Shown here in pieces: positions 17,805 through 25,057 of a DNA stretch of 64,000 nucleotides. The number at the start of each line of letters is the position of its first letter. Positions within the stretch are counted from its first letter, which is position 1. Source of the DNA: Chlamydiota bacterium (GTDB lineage Bacteria > Auribacterota > Tritonobacteria > UBA1439). The position numbers were made by a program, and so were the translations under genes. The stretch is taken from positions 1 through 64,000 of the forward strand of contig JAAYCL010000015.1 in the NCBI GenBank assembly GCA_012729785.1. The letters run 5' to 3'. A model generated the notes under the pieces. The model worked only from the letters and a program-made list of their open reading frames with translations. It was not told the DNA's origin and searched no databases.

Positions 17805-18542
17805 ATGGCCACGCGAATGCAGGCGGTGATCTTCGACAACGACAACACCATCGCGAAGATCTACCCGAACCCGAAGATCTACTGGAAGGACGTCTTCGTC
17901 AAGACCGTCGAGGAGTGCGGCGGGTCCGTTCCGAAGGGGAGGGAGGAGGAGTACATGCTCTCCTACTTCACGAACAAGGGGTTCCTGGAGAAGCTCGAGA
18001 CGATCGGCCTGAAGACGACCTGGGCCCATTTCCAGAAGGCCAAGGGCGTCGTGGATGAGCGGGAGCGCGTGCGCTACATACGGGCGGGGAGTTCGAAGCT
18101 GTTCCCCGACGCGGTGGCGCTGTTGCGCGCGCTCGGCGAGAAACGGGTCAAGTACGGCGTGGCGACGTTCACGACGAAGACCGTGGTTCTGGAGGCGTTC
18201 AAGCAGGTCCCCGGCCTCCTGCCGCCGGACGCGTTCTTCGACTGGAACGATTCGCTCAGGGACAGGCTCGAGAAGCCAGACCCCCGCATCGCGAAGATCG
18301 TCCTCGAGAAGCTGCGGGTTTCGCCGAAGCGGGCGCTGATGGTCGGCGACCGGCTCACCGACGTGCAGATGGGCAACATGGCCGGGATGTGGACGGTGCT
18401 CGTGAAACGGCGCGCTGAGGACGGGGACCTCGTGGGCCAGATGGAGCGCGAGATAGAGACGGCGCGACGGGACCCGGAGATGTCGCACCGCGTGCCGGAT
18501 TACCAGGTGACGGATCTGAGGCAGGTGCTCGATCTCCTCTGA
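17805..18542 (+). CDS. HAD-superfamily hydrolase (phosphatase-like)
   Basis: A 245-residue cytoplasmic protein. HAD motif I is FDNDNTI (about 10-16), with an Asn between the two aspartates (DNDNT). A Thr-rich ATFTTKT fits motif II. Motif III/IV is KPDPRIAKIVLEKL followed by MVGDRLTDVQMGNMAGM. The insert between motifs I and II is all-helical, as in phosphoglycolate-phosphatase-like subfamily I members. The ATG at 17805 is chosen for GGAGGG at 17794-17799; the frame runs further upstream but overlaps the previous gene. The substrate is unknown. Confidence 0.85.
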   Translation: MATRMQAVIFDNDNTIAKIYPNPKIYWKDVFVKTVEECGGSVPKGREEEYMLSYFTNKGFLEKLETIGLKTTWAHFQKAKGVVDERERVRYIRAGSSKLFPDAVALLRALGEKRVKYGVATFTTKTVVLEAFKQVPGLLPPDAFFDWNDSLRDRLEKPDPRIAKIVLEKLRVSPKRALMVGDRLTDVQMGNMAGMWTVLVKRRAEDGDLVGQMEREIETARRDPEMSHRVPDYQVTDLRQVLDLL

Positions 18543-18572
18543 CGCGAAAAGGCGGGGGCGCCGGGAGAACGT

Positions 18573-19148
18573 ATGATGAATCTGAAAGAGCAGGAGGATC
18601 TCCTCGCCAAGGTGGAGAAGGCGAAGGAGCAGATCGCGCGGCTTCGCAAGCAGCAGGAGGATCTCGAGCGCGAGAAGGCCGCGCTCGAAGACCTCGGACA
18701 GCGCCAGGAGGAGTGGCACCGGGGCAGGAAGGAGCTCTCCGACCGCCTCCTGAAGTCCCTCGCCGTGCTCGAGAGCGAGGAGGCGGCGCTCGCCCGCCGC
18801 GCGGCGCTTGTCCGGGACACGCGCGAGGGCTTCGCCAGGACGGTCGAGGAGCTCGCCTCGATCCGGGAGGATCGCTGGACGCAGGCGACGCTCAAGGAGG
18901 AGCTCACCCGCGCGCTCGTCCTCCTCCATCGCGGCCGCACGGAGCTGAGCGAGGCGCGGGCGCGCATCCGCGCCCTCGAGGGAAGGCCCGCGCACGACGG
19001 CGCGGAGGACGAGGCGGTGGCGGTCGCGGGGCCGCCGCCGTCGCTGCGCCCGCTCGGGGCGGGGGAGCTGCTGAGGATCGGCTTCTGGCTCCTTCTCCCC
19101 GCGGCGGTGATGGCCGCCGCGATCGCCCTCCTGGTGATCTTTCTGTAG
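18573..19148 (+). CDS. Coiled-coil protein with C-terminal membrane anchor, function unknown
   Basis: A 191-residue protein of unusual layout. Residues about 3-140 are almost entirely charged heptad-type coiled coil (KEQEDLLAKVEKAKEQIARL and onward). A short Pro/Gly linker follows, then one C-terminal hydrophobic helix (about 168-190, ending LLVIFL). It therefore resembles a tail-anchored protein facing the cytoplasm. No known domain was recognised. It is 30 bases downstream of the HAD gene and 52 bases upstream of another small one-helix protein, and the two may work together. Confidence 0.65.
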   Translation: MMNLKEQEDLLAKVEKAKEQIARLRKQQEDLEREKAALEDLGQRQEEWHRGRKELSDRLLKSLAVLESEEAALARRAALVRDTREGFARTVEELASIREDRWTQATLKEELTRALVLLHRGRTELSEARARIRALEGRPAHDGAEDEAVAVAGPPPSLRPLGAGELLRIGFWLLLPAAVMAAAIALLVIFL

Positions 19149-19200
19149 CGCGTCGCCGGTTCGATCCGTTCGATTGCCGGTGGAAAGGGAGCGCCGAGCC

Positions 19201-19554
19201 ATGCGTTGGCCGCATCTGTTTCGCCGCCGTCCCGCCTCCCGGGAGCTCAGGGAGCTGGACCACCGCATCGCCGAGATCAGCCGGGAGATACGCCGGCTGG
19301 ACCGCTTCATCCTGAACCCGAAACCGAGGCGTAAACTCAAGGAGACCGCGGGCCCCCGCTTTTTGGGGCCCGCCGTCATCCCTGACTCCAAGAGGCGTTT
19401 CGTGAGCTACCTCAGCGCCGGGAGCTTCGGCACGATCGGCCTGCGCAAGCACGAGCAGCGCGCCGCGAAGGTCAAGGCGGCGATCGCGATGGCCGTCATC
19501 ATCCTCGGGACGTTCATCCTTGCATACGCGTTCCTCATCCCCCTTTTCCGCTAA
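19201..19554 (+). CDS. Small basic protein with one C-terminal membrane helix, unknown
   Basis: A 117-residue protein. Residues about 15-38 form an amphipathic coiled-coil-like helix (LRELDHRIAEISREIRRLDR), followed by a basic middle. A hydrophobic helix lies at about 93-114 (AIAMAVIILGTFILAYAFL). The ATG at 19201 has GGGAG at 19187-19191; a TTG at 19174 is in frame but less likely. The short helix plus C-terminal anchor repeats the plan of the preceding gene at smaller scale. The stop at 19554 is followed at once by a strong promoter that serves the next unit. Confidence 0.6.
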   Translation: MRWPHLFRRRPASRELRELDHRIAEISREIRRLDRFILNPKPRRKLKETAGPRFLGPAVIPDSKRRFVSYLSAGSFGTIGLRKHEQRAAKVKAAIAMAVIILGTFILAYAFLIPLFR

Positions 19555-19559
19555 AACGT

Positions 19560-19588
19560 TTGCGGAGCGGCCCGTTCCGTCGTATACT
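19560..19588 (+). promoter_or_regulatory. Sigma-70-type promoter TTGCGG-N17-TATACT
   Basis: The -35 box is TTGCGG at 19560-19565 and the -10 box is TATACT at 19583-19588, with exactly 17 bases between. Transcription would start near 19595, about 250 bases ahead of tRNA-Val. It begins only 6 bases after the stop of the preceding gene. Confidence 0.65.
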
Positions 19589-19594
19589 GTACAC

Positions 19595-19846
19595 CGGGCC
19601 CGCGGGAGGTCCCCGGTCGCGACGGGGTTCGGTCCCCGGGCCGGATTTCTCCGTGGGTGGCGGGGTTTCGCGGCGCATCGAACGGAAGATCGCGGGATGC
19701 GTCGTCGGCTCGTCTGCGGGGCGTAGGGATGTTTTGCGCCGGCGGAGCGGCGGGGGCGGGCGTGGGCCGCCCCAAAACAAAGGCGCCGGGACGCGGCGCG
19801 GAACAAGGTTTCCACGGGGCGGGGGTCGGGCCGCCCCGTAAGGTCG
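19595..19846 (+). ncRNA. Untranslated structured stretch between a strong promoter and tRNA-Val (possible leader or small RNA)
   Basis: About 250 bases with no credible gene lie downstream of the 19560-19588 promoter. They contain clear inverted repeats: CCCC/GGGG arms around 19609-19626, and TGTTTTG at 19730-19736 facing CAAAACA at 19773-19779, with GC pairs inside. I looked for the signatures of RNase P RNA, tmRNA and SRP RNA and did not find them. It could be a long pre-tRNA leader, or a separate small RNA whose 3' end is made by tRNA 5' processing. Confidence 0.3.
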
Positions 19847-19923
19847 GGGCGATTAGCTCAGTTGGCTAGAGCGCTTGCTCGACACGCAAGAGGTCACAGG
19901 TTCGAATCCTGTATCGCCCACCA
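19847..19923 (+). tRNA. tRNA-Val, anticodon GAC
   Basis: A full cloverleaf can be drawn by hand. The acceptor stem is GGGCGAT/ATCGCCC, the D arm GCTC/GAGC, the anticodon stem CTTGC/GCAAG, and the T arm ACAGG-TTCGAAT-CCTGT. Discriminator A and an encoded CCA end at 19923. The seven-base anticodon loop reads TCGACAC, giving anticodon GAC (valine). Position 33, almost always U, is C here. A terminator follows at 20066. Confidence 0.88.
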
Positions 19924-20065
19924 GTACCACGGGTTCAGGTCGCTCGTGTGCGGCATCCGGGGACGCGGCGGAGTCGGAACCCCGCGACGGATCGACGGAA
20001 GAGGGGCAGGGCGCTGCCGGGTGGCCGGCGGAGCGGCGCAACAGGGTGGCGGGGGGGCGCGATGA

Positions 20066-20107
20066 CCCTGCTTCTGACGGGGCACCTGTCGGGAGCGGGG
20101 CTTTTTT
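20066..20107 (+). terminator. Intrinsic terminator between tRNA-Val and thiM
   Basis: A 13-bp stem (CCCTGCTTCTGAC at 20066-20078 pairing with GTCGGGAGCGGGG at 20088-20100, with several G-U pairs) is followed by C and six T (20102-20107). It ends the tRNA-Val transcript. It is only 50 bases before the thiM start and could also act as an attenuator. Confidence 0.75.
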
Positions 20108-20157
20108 CTGGCGCGGGGCGTCCCGAGGAGGCGGCCCGCGGGGCGGAGGGAGACGCC

Positions 20158-21090
20158 ATGGGTTCGGGGAACAGATCGAAACAAAGCCCTACGCGGAAAC
20201 GGCGGGGGACGCCCGTGCGCCTTCTCGACGATTTCACCGCGTCTGCCGCCGCGCTGCTCGACAGGGTGCGCAGGCGCGCCCCGCTCATCCATAACATCAC
20301 CAACCTCGTGGCGATGGAGTCCTCCGCCAACATCCTGCTGGCACTGGGCGCCTCGCCGGTGATGGCCCACGCCGGGAGCGAGGTGGAGGAGATGGCGTCG
20401 CGCGCCGATGCCCTCGTGCTCAATATCGGCACGCTCGACGAACGGTGGGTCGAGTCGATGGTTTTGGCGGCAGCGGCGGCCGACGCCAAGGGGATCCCGG
20501 TGGTCCTCGACCCGGTCGGCGCCGGGGCGACCGCGATGCGGACGAGGGCGGCGCGAAGGATCCTGCGCGACGCCCGCGTCTCCGTCGTCCGGTGCAACGC
20601 CTCCGAGCTGCTCGCCGTCGTTTCGGGGCACGCGAAGACGCGGGGGGTCGATTCCGCGGACCGGGTTACCGCCCGGGTGCGCCGCGCGGCCGACGCCCTG
20701 GCGCGCGAACGGGGGTGCGTCGTCGCGGTTTCCGGGGAGCGGGATCTCGTCACCGACGGGAGGCGGGCGTTTTGCATCGGCAACGGCCACCCGGCGATGA
20801 CCCGCGTCACCGGGATCGGGTGCGGCCTGTCGGCGGCCACGGCGGCGTTCTGCGCGGTCGCGGACGGGGATTTCACGATCGCCGCTGCCGCGGCCTTCGG
20901 CGTCTACGGGATATGCGGCCAGACGGCGGCGAAAACCAGCGCGGGGCCCGGCAGCTTTCCGGCCGCGTTCATCGACGCCCTCCATGCAGTCGGGGAGGCA
21001 GAGATTCGCCGCCATCTCGCCGTGGAGCCCGCGCGGCGGCAAGAGTTGCGCGGCGGAGAGACGGCGGGGACAGGCATGCCGGTTTCGTAG
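20158..21090 (+). CDS. thiM: Hydroxyethylthiazole kinase
   Basis: A 310-residue cytoplasmic kinase that phosphorylates 4-methyl-5-(2-hydroxyethyl)thiazole for thiamine salvage. The family motif is PLIHNITNLVAMESSANILL, with GASPVMAHA, LVLNIGTLD and VLDPVGAGAT after it. The active-site cysteine lies in VTGIGCGLSAA. The ATG at 20158 is chosen for GGAGGG at 20145-20150; it gives about 40 extra N-terminal residues compared with typical ThiM. No thiD or thiE is in the window. A THI-box (TPP riboswitch) was looked for upstream and not recognised, although a terminator hairpin is present. Confidence 0.9.
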   Translation: MGSGNRSKQSPTRKRRGTPVRLLDDFTASAAALLDRVRRRAPLIHNITNLVAMESSANILLALGASPVMAHAGSEVEEMASRADALVLNIGTLDERWVESMVLAAAAADAKGIPVVLDPVGAGATAMRTRAARRILRDARVSVVRCNASELLAVVSGHAKTRGVDSADRVTARVRRAADALARERGCVVAVSGERDLVTDGRRAFCIGNGHPAMTRVTGIGCGLSAATAAFCAVADGDFTIAAAAAFGVYGICGQTAAKTSAGPGSFPAAFIDALHAVGEAEIRRHLAVEPARRQELRGGETAGTGMPVS

Positions 21091-21096
21091 TACAAT
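21067..21096 (+). promoter_or_regulatory. Possible promoter GGGACA-N18-TACAAT
   Basis: TACAAT at 21091-21096 is a good -10 box. GGGACA at 21067-21072 is a weaker -35 with 18-base spacing, lying in the end of thiM. It would serve the small basic protein at 21132. Confidence 0.4.
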
Positions 21097-21131
21097 GGCC
21101 CACGCAACGGTCAACGGGAGGGGGTGATCAG

Positions 21132-21329
21132 ATGGGAAGACGCGGTCCCGAAAGCTACATGAAGCGGCAGAAGGAGCTCAAGCGCAAGCAGAAGGCGATG
21201 GAGAAGATGGCCCGGCGGCAGGCCAGGAAGCAGCAGAAAGCCGAGGGGGCACCGGCGGCGACGGAGGAGGCGGGGATCCCCGCGGAGGAGCAGGCGGCGC
21301 AGGAGCACGAGTTCCAGCCTCTCGAATAA
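21132..21329 (+). CDS. Small highly charged protein, function unknown
   Basis: A 65-residue protein. Its first half is very basic (GPESYMKRQKELKRKQKAM, then MARRQARKQQK) and its second half is acidic (residues about 42-65). The start is supported by GGGAGGGGGTGA just upstream and a TACAAT box at 21091-21096. Short proteins beginning with a similar Gly-Pro-x2-(Tyr/Phe)-x-Lys-Arg-Gln pattern occur in other bacteria, but I know of no assigned function. The basic helix could bind nucleic acid; that is inference only. Confidence 0.6.
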   Translation: MGRRGPESYMKRQKELKRKQKAMEKMARRQARKQQKAEGAPAATEEAGIPAEEQAAQEHEFQPLE

Positions 21330-21427
21330 CCGGCCTCGCGGGATCCGGCGGGGGATGCGCCGGTTCCCGGAAACGGCGCGCGCGGCCGAGGGCGGGGATT
21401 CCGCGGGTCTGCGTCGAGGCGGCTGCC

Positions 21428-21793
21428 GTGTGCCTGGCGGGCGCGGCGGGCTGCGGCGCGGCCGGGATGCGTCTCTACCGCGCACAGGCTCACAAGGCGC
21501 AGCTCGGCGGCGTCCCTCTCGCGCGGGTGCGGTGCGCGTTCTGCAAGGGCCGGTGCTTCATGATGCTCGCCGAGTTCCGGGGGCGGAACGCCTTCGATTG
21601 GATCGGCCCCCTGCCCGACGGGCGTCACGGGACCGGTCCCGGGACCCCCGAGCCGGGGGTGAGGAGCTGGATCGGGGGGCGAGTCGACATCCTGCCCTTG
21701 GAGTGCGGCAGGCCGGCGTACGTCTGCAAGCCGATCGACGCCGGGAAGTCCAAGGACGAGAGGGAGAAACGCGCGCGGGTGACGGGGGCGTAG
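21428..21793 (+). CDS. Hypothetical cysteine-containing protein
   Basis: A possible 121-residue protein starting with GTG at 21428 (GAGG at 21415-21418); an ATG at 21467 would shorten it by 13 residues. It has CAFCKGRC in the middle and two further cysteines (LECGRPAYVCKP), together a plausible metal-binding set. No family was recognised. It sits between the small basic protein and a GT2 glycosyltransferase on the same strand. Because long open frames arise by chance at this GC level, its reality is uncertain. Confidence 0.4.
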   Translation: MCLAGAAGCGAAGMRLYRAQAHKAQLGGVPLARVRCAFCKGRCFMMLAEFRGRNAFDWIGPLPDGRHGTGPGTPEPGVRSWIGGRVDILPLECGRPAYVCKPIDAGKSKDEREKRARVTGA

Positions 21794-21818
21794 CACCCGC
21801 CGCGCGAAGGGGGAGACG

Positions 21819-22631
21819 ATGGGAGCGCCGGCGCCGCGGGTCGTGGTCGTGATGCCCGCCTACAACGCGGCCAAAACCCTCGAACAGACCTACCGGGACA
21901 TTCCGAGGGACGCCGTCCATCGGATCATCCTCGTGGACGACGTGAGCCGGGACGAGACGGTCGAGATCGCCCGCCGTCTCGGCGTGAAGGTCGTCGTGCA
22001 CATGCAGAACATGGGGTACGGCGGCAACCAGAAGACCTGCTACCTCGAGGCGCTCAGGGACGGCGCCGACATCGTCGTGATGCTGCACCCGGACTACCAG
22101 TACGACTCGCGTCTGATCCCGCGGATGATCGCGCCGATCGCCGAGGGGCGCTGCGACATGGTGCTCGGCTTGCGGATGCTCGACGGCGGGGCGCGCGCCG
22201 GGGGGATGCCGGTCTACAAGATCGTCTTCAACCGGGCGCTCACCGCCTTCCAGAGCCTCGTCTACCGTCAGAGGTTCACCGACCTCCACACCGGCTTCAG
22301 GGCGTATCGCCGGGCGCTCCTCGAGACCGTTCCGTTCCTCCTCAACTCCGACGACTTCGTCTTCGACTCTGAGATGATCGCGCAGGCGTTCGCCTACGGC
22401 TTCAGGATCGGGGAGGTTCCGGTGCCGGCCCGCTATTTTCCGGAGGCCTCGTCCGTGAATTTTTCGGTGAGTTTGCGCTACGGGATCAAGACGCTCGGGG
22501 TGATGGCGAACTACGCGGCGCACGCCGCCGGCCTCGCCCGCCCGCGGCGGTTCCGGCTGCGTCTGAGTCAGATCGTGAGTCAGCACCACCACGAGGGGCT
22601 CTTCAGGGACACGCCCCCCACGGAGGCATAG
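21819..22631 (+). CDS. GT2 family glycosyltransferase (polyprenyl-phosphate sugar transferase-like)
   Basis: A 270-residue GT-A enzyme without membrane helices. VVVMPAYNAAKTLEQTY opens the nucleotide-binding fold. The nucleotide aspartates are in IILVDDVSRDET, and the metal motif is near MLHPDYQYD. DLHTGFRAYRR and NSDDFVFDSEM are also characteristic of dolichol/undecaprenyl-phosphate sugar synthases. Such enzymes make the lipid-linked sugar donors that GT-C membrane glycosyltransferases consume, and GT-C-like genes follow directly (next start 2 bases after the stop). It is probably the donor-making enzyme of the locus. Confidence 0.85.
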   Translation: MGAPAPRVVVVMPAYNAAKTLEQTYRDIPRDAVHRIILVDDVSRDETVEIARRLGVKVVVHMQNMGYGGNQKTCYLEALRDGADIVVMLHPDYQYDSRLIPRMIAPIAEGRCDMVLGLRMLDGGARAGGMPVYKIVFNRALTAFQSLVYRQRFTDLHTGFRAYRRALLETVPFLLNSDDFVFDSEMIAQAFAYGFRIGEVPVPARYFPEASSVNFSVSLRYGIKTLGVMANYAAHAAGLARPRRFRLRLSQIVSQHHHEGLFRDTPPTEA

Positions 22632-22633
22632 CG

Positions 22634-25057
22634 ATGCACGCGCCGAGTCCGGTCGTCTGGAAGGTACCCGTGAACCGGCTGCTCGTTCTCCTCTTCGCCG
22701 CGGCAATCTTCCTCTCGGCGATGACCGACCTCCTCGGTCTCGACATCTGGTGGCACCTCGCCGTGGGGCGCCACCTGGTCCAGACGCGCTCGTTCCCCGC
22801 CCGCGACATCTTCTCCACCACCGGCGCCGCCTGGGACAACAAGGAGTGGCTCTTCGGGATTTTCGTCTATCTCCTGCACCAGGCGGGCGGGGTCGGCCTG
22901 ATGACGCTGGCGAAGGCGGCCCTGTTCACCGCCGTCTTCCTCGTCCTGTACCTCGTGGCCGCGAAACGCTCGAAGAACCGGTACCTCTCCCTCGCGGTGG
23001 TCTTCCTCGCCGCGCTCGCCTGCCGGGTGCGCCTCGCATTCAGGCCGGAGCTCTTCAGCTGGCTCTTCATCGCGCTGCTCCTCCTCTTCATCGAGCAGTT
23101 CCGCGAGGGACGGAGGCGGCCGCTCTGTTTCTTCCCCCTCCTGATGCTCTGCTGGGTCAACGTGCATCCGCTCGCCTTCGTCGGCCTCGGCATCCTGGCG
23201 GTGTGCCTCGCCGGAGGGATCGCCGTGTGCCTCCTCCCGGGCCACGCGGAGAGAAACGGGTGGCAGCGCCTGCGGCCGGGCGACCTCGCCGGTCTCGCCC
23301 TGATTTTTGCCGCATCCTGCCTCGCGTTCACCTGCAACCCCATATCGTGGCGGAGGTTCCTGTCCCCGCTCGAACTGCTCACGAAGCACTCCGACTACCT
23401 CGGCGCGCTCACCGAGGCGGCGCCGCTCCCGCTCTTCCAGTTCCCCGCCTTCGCCTCCTTCGTGCTCCTGGCGGTCTTCACGCTTGTGATGTTCGTCACG
23501 AGCATGGACCCCGCGGACACCCTGCTCGTCGTCCTCTCCGGCGCCGCGTCGGTGGCCATGGCCCGCAACGCCCCGCTCCTCCCCGTGGTCGCGGCGCCGG
23601 CCATCGCCTGCCAGTTCGCCCGTTTCATCGGGCCGCTGGCGCCGGAGATCGCCGCATACCTCTCTCGCCGGCGCACGGCGGCGGACGCCGTCGTCGCGGC
23701 GCTGCTCGTCGCGGCGATGGCGTGGGCGGTCCGCCGGCCCGGGTTCGGGCTCGGGTACGGCGGCATCGTCTATCCCGAGGGGGCCGTGCGCTACGTCGAG
23801 ACGGCGAAACCCCTGGGGCCGATCTTCAACAGCTACGACTGGGGCGGGTTCCTGATATGGAGGATCTACCCAGGGTACCGGGTCTTCATCGACGGACGGG
23901 GGCCCGATGTCTACTCGCCCGAGGTCTGGGCCGAATACGAGACGATCGAGTCGGCGAGGGAGGGATGGGAGGAGGCGCTCGACCGCCGCGGGGTGAACCT
24001 CGTCCTCGTCTCCACCGCGGAGAAACTCCATCCGCTCATCCGCGCCCTGAGCGCGTCGGGCGGATGGCGGCTCGGCTACTGGGATCTTCATTCGATGGTC
24101 TTTTTGCGCGACGTGCCGGGGAACCGGCCGCGCATCGCGGCGGTCCGGTACGCCGTCCTTGACACGGAGAGGATGCGGTTCAGGGGGTGGGACCCGTCGA
24201 TCGAGCTGCAGATACTGGGCGAACTGGACGACTATTTGAAGGAGCACCCGGAGTCGGTCGAGGCGCGCGGGCTCCTCGCCCTTACGTACCTGAACCGGGG
24301 GATGGAGGACCGGGCGATCGAGGAGTTCGAGCGGCTGGCCGCCGCGAACCCCGCCCTCCCGAGAATCCACTACAACCTCGGGATGCTCCGCTCCCGCACG
24401 GGCGACGACGCGCGGGCGGCCGCCGACTACGAGAAGGAGATCGCGCTGGACGACTCGTTCGCCCCCGCCCACAACAACCTCGGGCGCATCCGGTTCGAGC
24501 GGGGAGACCTCCGCCTCGCCGAGAGATCGTTCAGGAAGGCGCTGAAGGCCGACCCGAACTACATCCACGCGATCAACAACCTCGGCCTCGTCTACCTCGA
24601 GCAGGAGGATGCCACGAGGGCCCTCGCCGAGTTCTCCAGGGCCCTCGAGATCGACCCCGCCTACGAACCCGCCGCGCGGAACATCGCTCTCGCGCGGGAG
24701 ATCTCGTCGAACCCCGCCCGCACGCTCACCCGCATGGGGCAGTTCTACTACGCCCAGGACAACCTCGACAAGGCGGAACGGCTCTTCATCCGGGCGCTCT
24801 CGCACGATCCGCGGCACGCGGCCGCCATCGGCAATCTCGGCGTCGTGGCGCTCAGGAGAGGGATGCGCGAGGAGGCGATCCGGCGGTTCAGGGAGGTCCT
24901 CGAGATCGCGCCCGACGACGAGGGGGCGCGCCGGCATCTCGCGCTGGCGGAGGCGATGGCGGCCGGGGGCGGACCGTCCGCCGCTCCGCCCCTCTCGAAC
25001 GCCGGATCGAACGCGGAGGCGCCCGCCCCGCCGGCGCCTCCCGGGGGGGGGCGGTGA
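22634..25057 (+). CDS. Polytopic GT-C-like membrane protein with C-terminal TPR domain
   Basis: An 807-residue protein. Residues about 15-380 carry about ten membrane helices. An early periplasmic loop has LDIWWHLAVGRHLV, an acidic/aromatic motif where GT-C enzymes keep their catalytic carboxylate. A soluble segment (about 390-500) has GPIFNSYDWGGFLIWR followed by RVFIDGR. Residues about 540-780 are tetratricopeptide repeats (for example AHNNLGRIRFERGDLRLAE). The same plan and motifs recur at 29199-31007, so the two are paralogues. It overlaps the next gene by 4 bases (GTGA). The acceptor is unknown. Confidence 0.7.
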   Translation: MHAPSPVVWKVPVNRLLVLLFAAAIFLSAMTDLLGLDIWWHLAVGRHLVQTRSFPARDIFSTTGAAWDNKEWLFGIFVYLLHQAGGVGLMTLAKAALFTAVFLVLYLVAAKRSKNRYLSLAVVFLAALACRVRLAFRPELFSWLFIALLLLFIEQFREGRRRPLCFFPLLMLCWVNVHPLAFVGLGILAVCLAGGIAVCLLPGHAERNGWQRLRPGDLAGLALIFAASCLAFTCNPISWRRFLSPLELLTKHSDYLGALTEAAPLPLFQFPAFASFVLLAVFTLVMFVTSMDPADTLLVVLSGAASVAMARNAPLLPVVAAPAIACQFARFIGPLAPEIAAYLSRRRTAADAVVAALLVAAMAWAVRRPGFGLGYGGIVYPEGAVRYVETAKPLGPIFNSYDWGGFLIWRIYPGYRVFIDGRGPDVYSPEVWAEYETIESAREGWEEALDRRGVNLVLVSTAEKLHPLIRALSASGGWRLGYWDLHSMVFLRDVPGNRPRIAAVRYAVLDTERMRFRGWDPSIELQILGELDDYLKEHPESVEARGLLALTYLNRGMEDRAIEEFERLAAANPALPRIHYNLGMLRSRTGDDARAAADYEKEIALDDSFAPAHNNLGRIRFERGDLRLAERSFRKALKADPNYIHAINNLGLVYLEQEDATRALAEFSRALEIDPAYEPAARNIALAREISSNPARTLTRMGQFYYAQDNLDKAERLFIRALSHDPRHAAAIGNLGVVALRRGMREEAIRRFREVLEIAPDDEGARRHLALAEAMAAGGGPSAAPPLSNAGSNAEAPAPPAPPGGGR

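Noticed and set aside
19595-19846. RNase P RNA, tmRNA or SRP RNA in the stretch before tRNA-Val
   Set aside because: None of the conserved core sequences of these RNAs could be recognised.
19924-20065. TPP riboswitch ahead of thiM
   Set aside because: The conserved CTGAGA and ACC...GAACCTGAT elements could not be found, so it is not listed as a feature.
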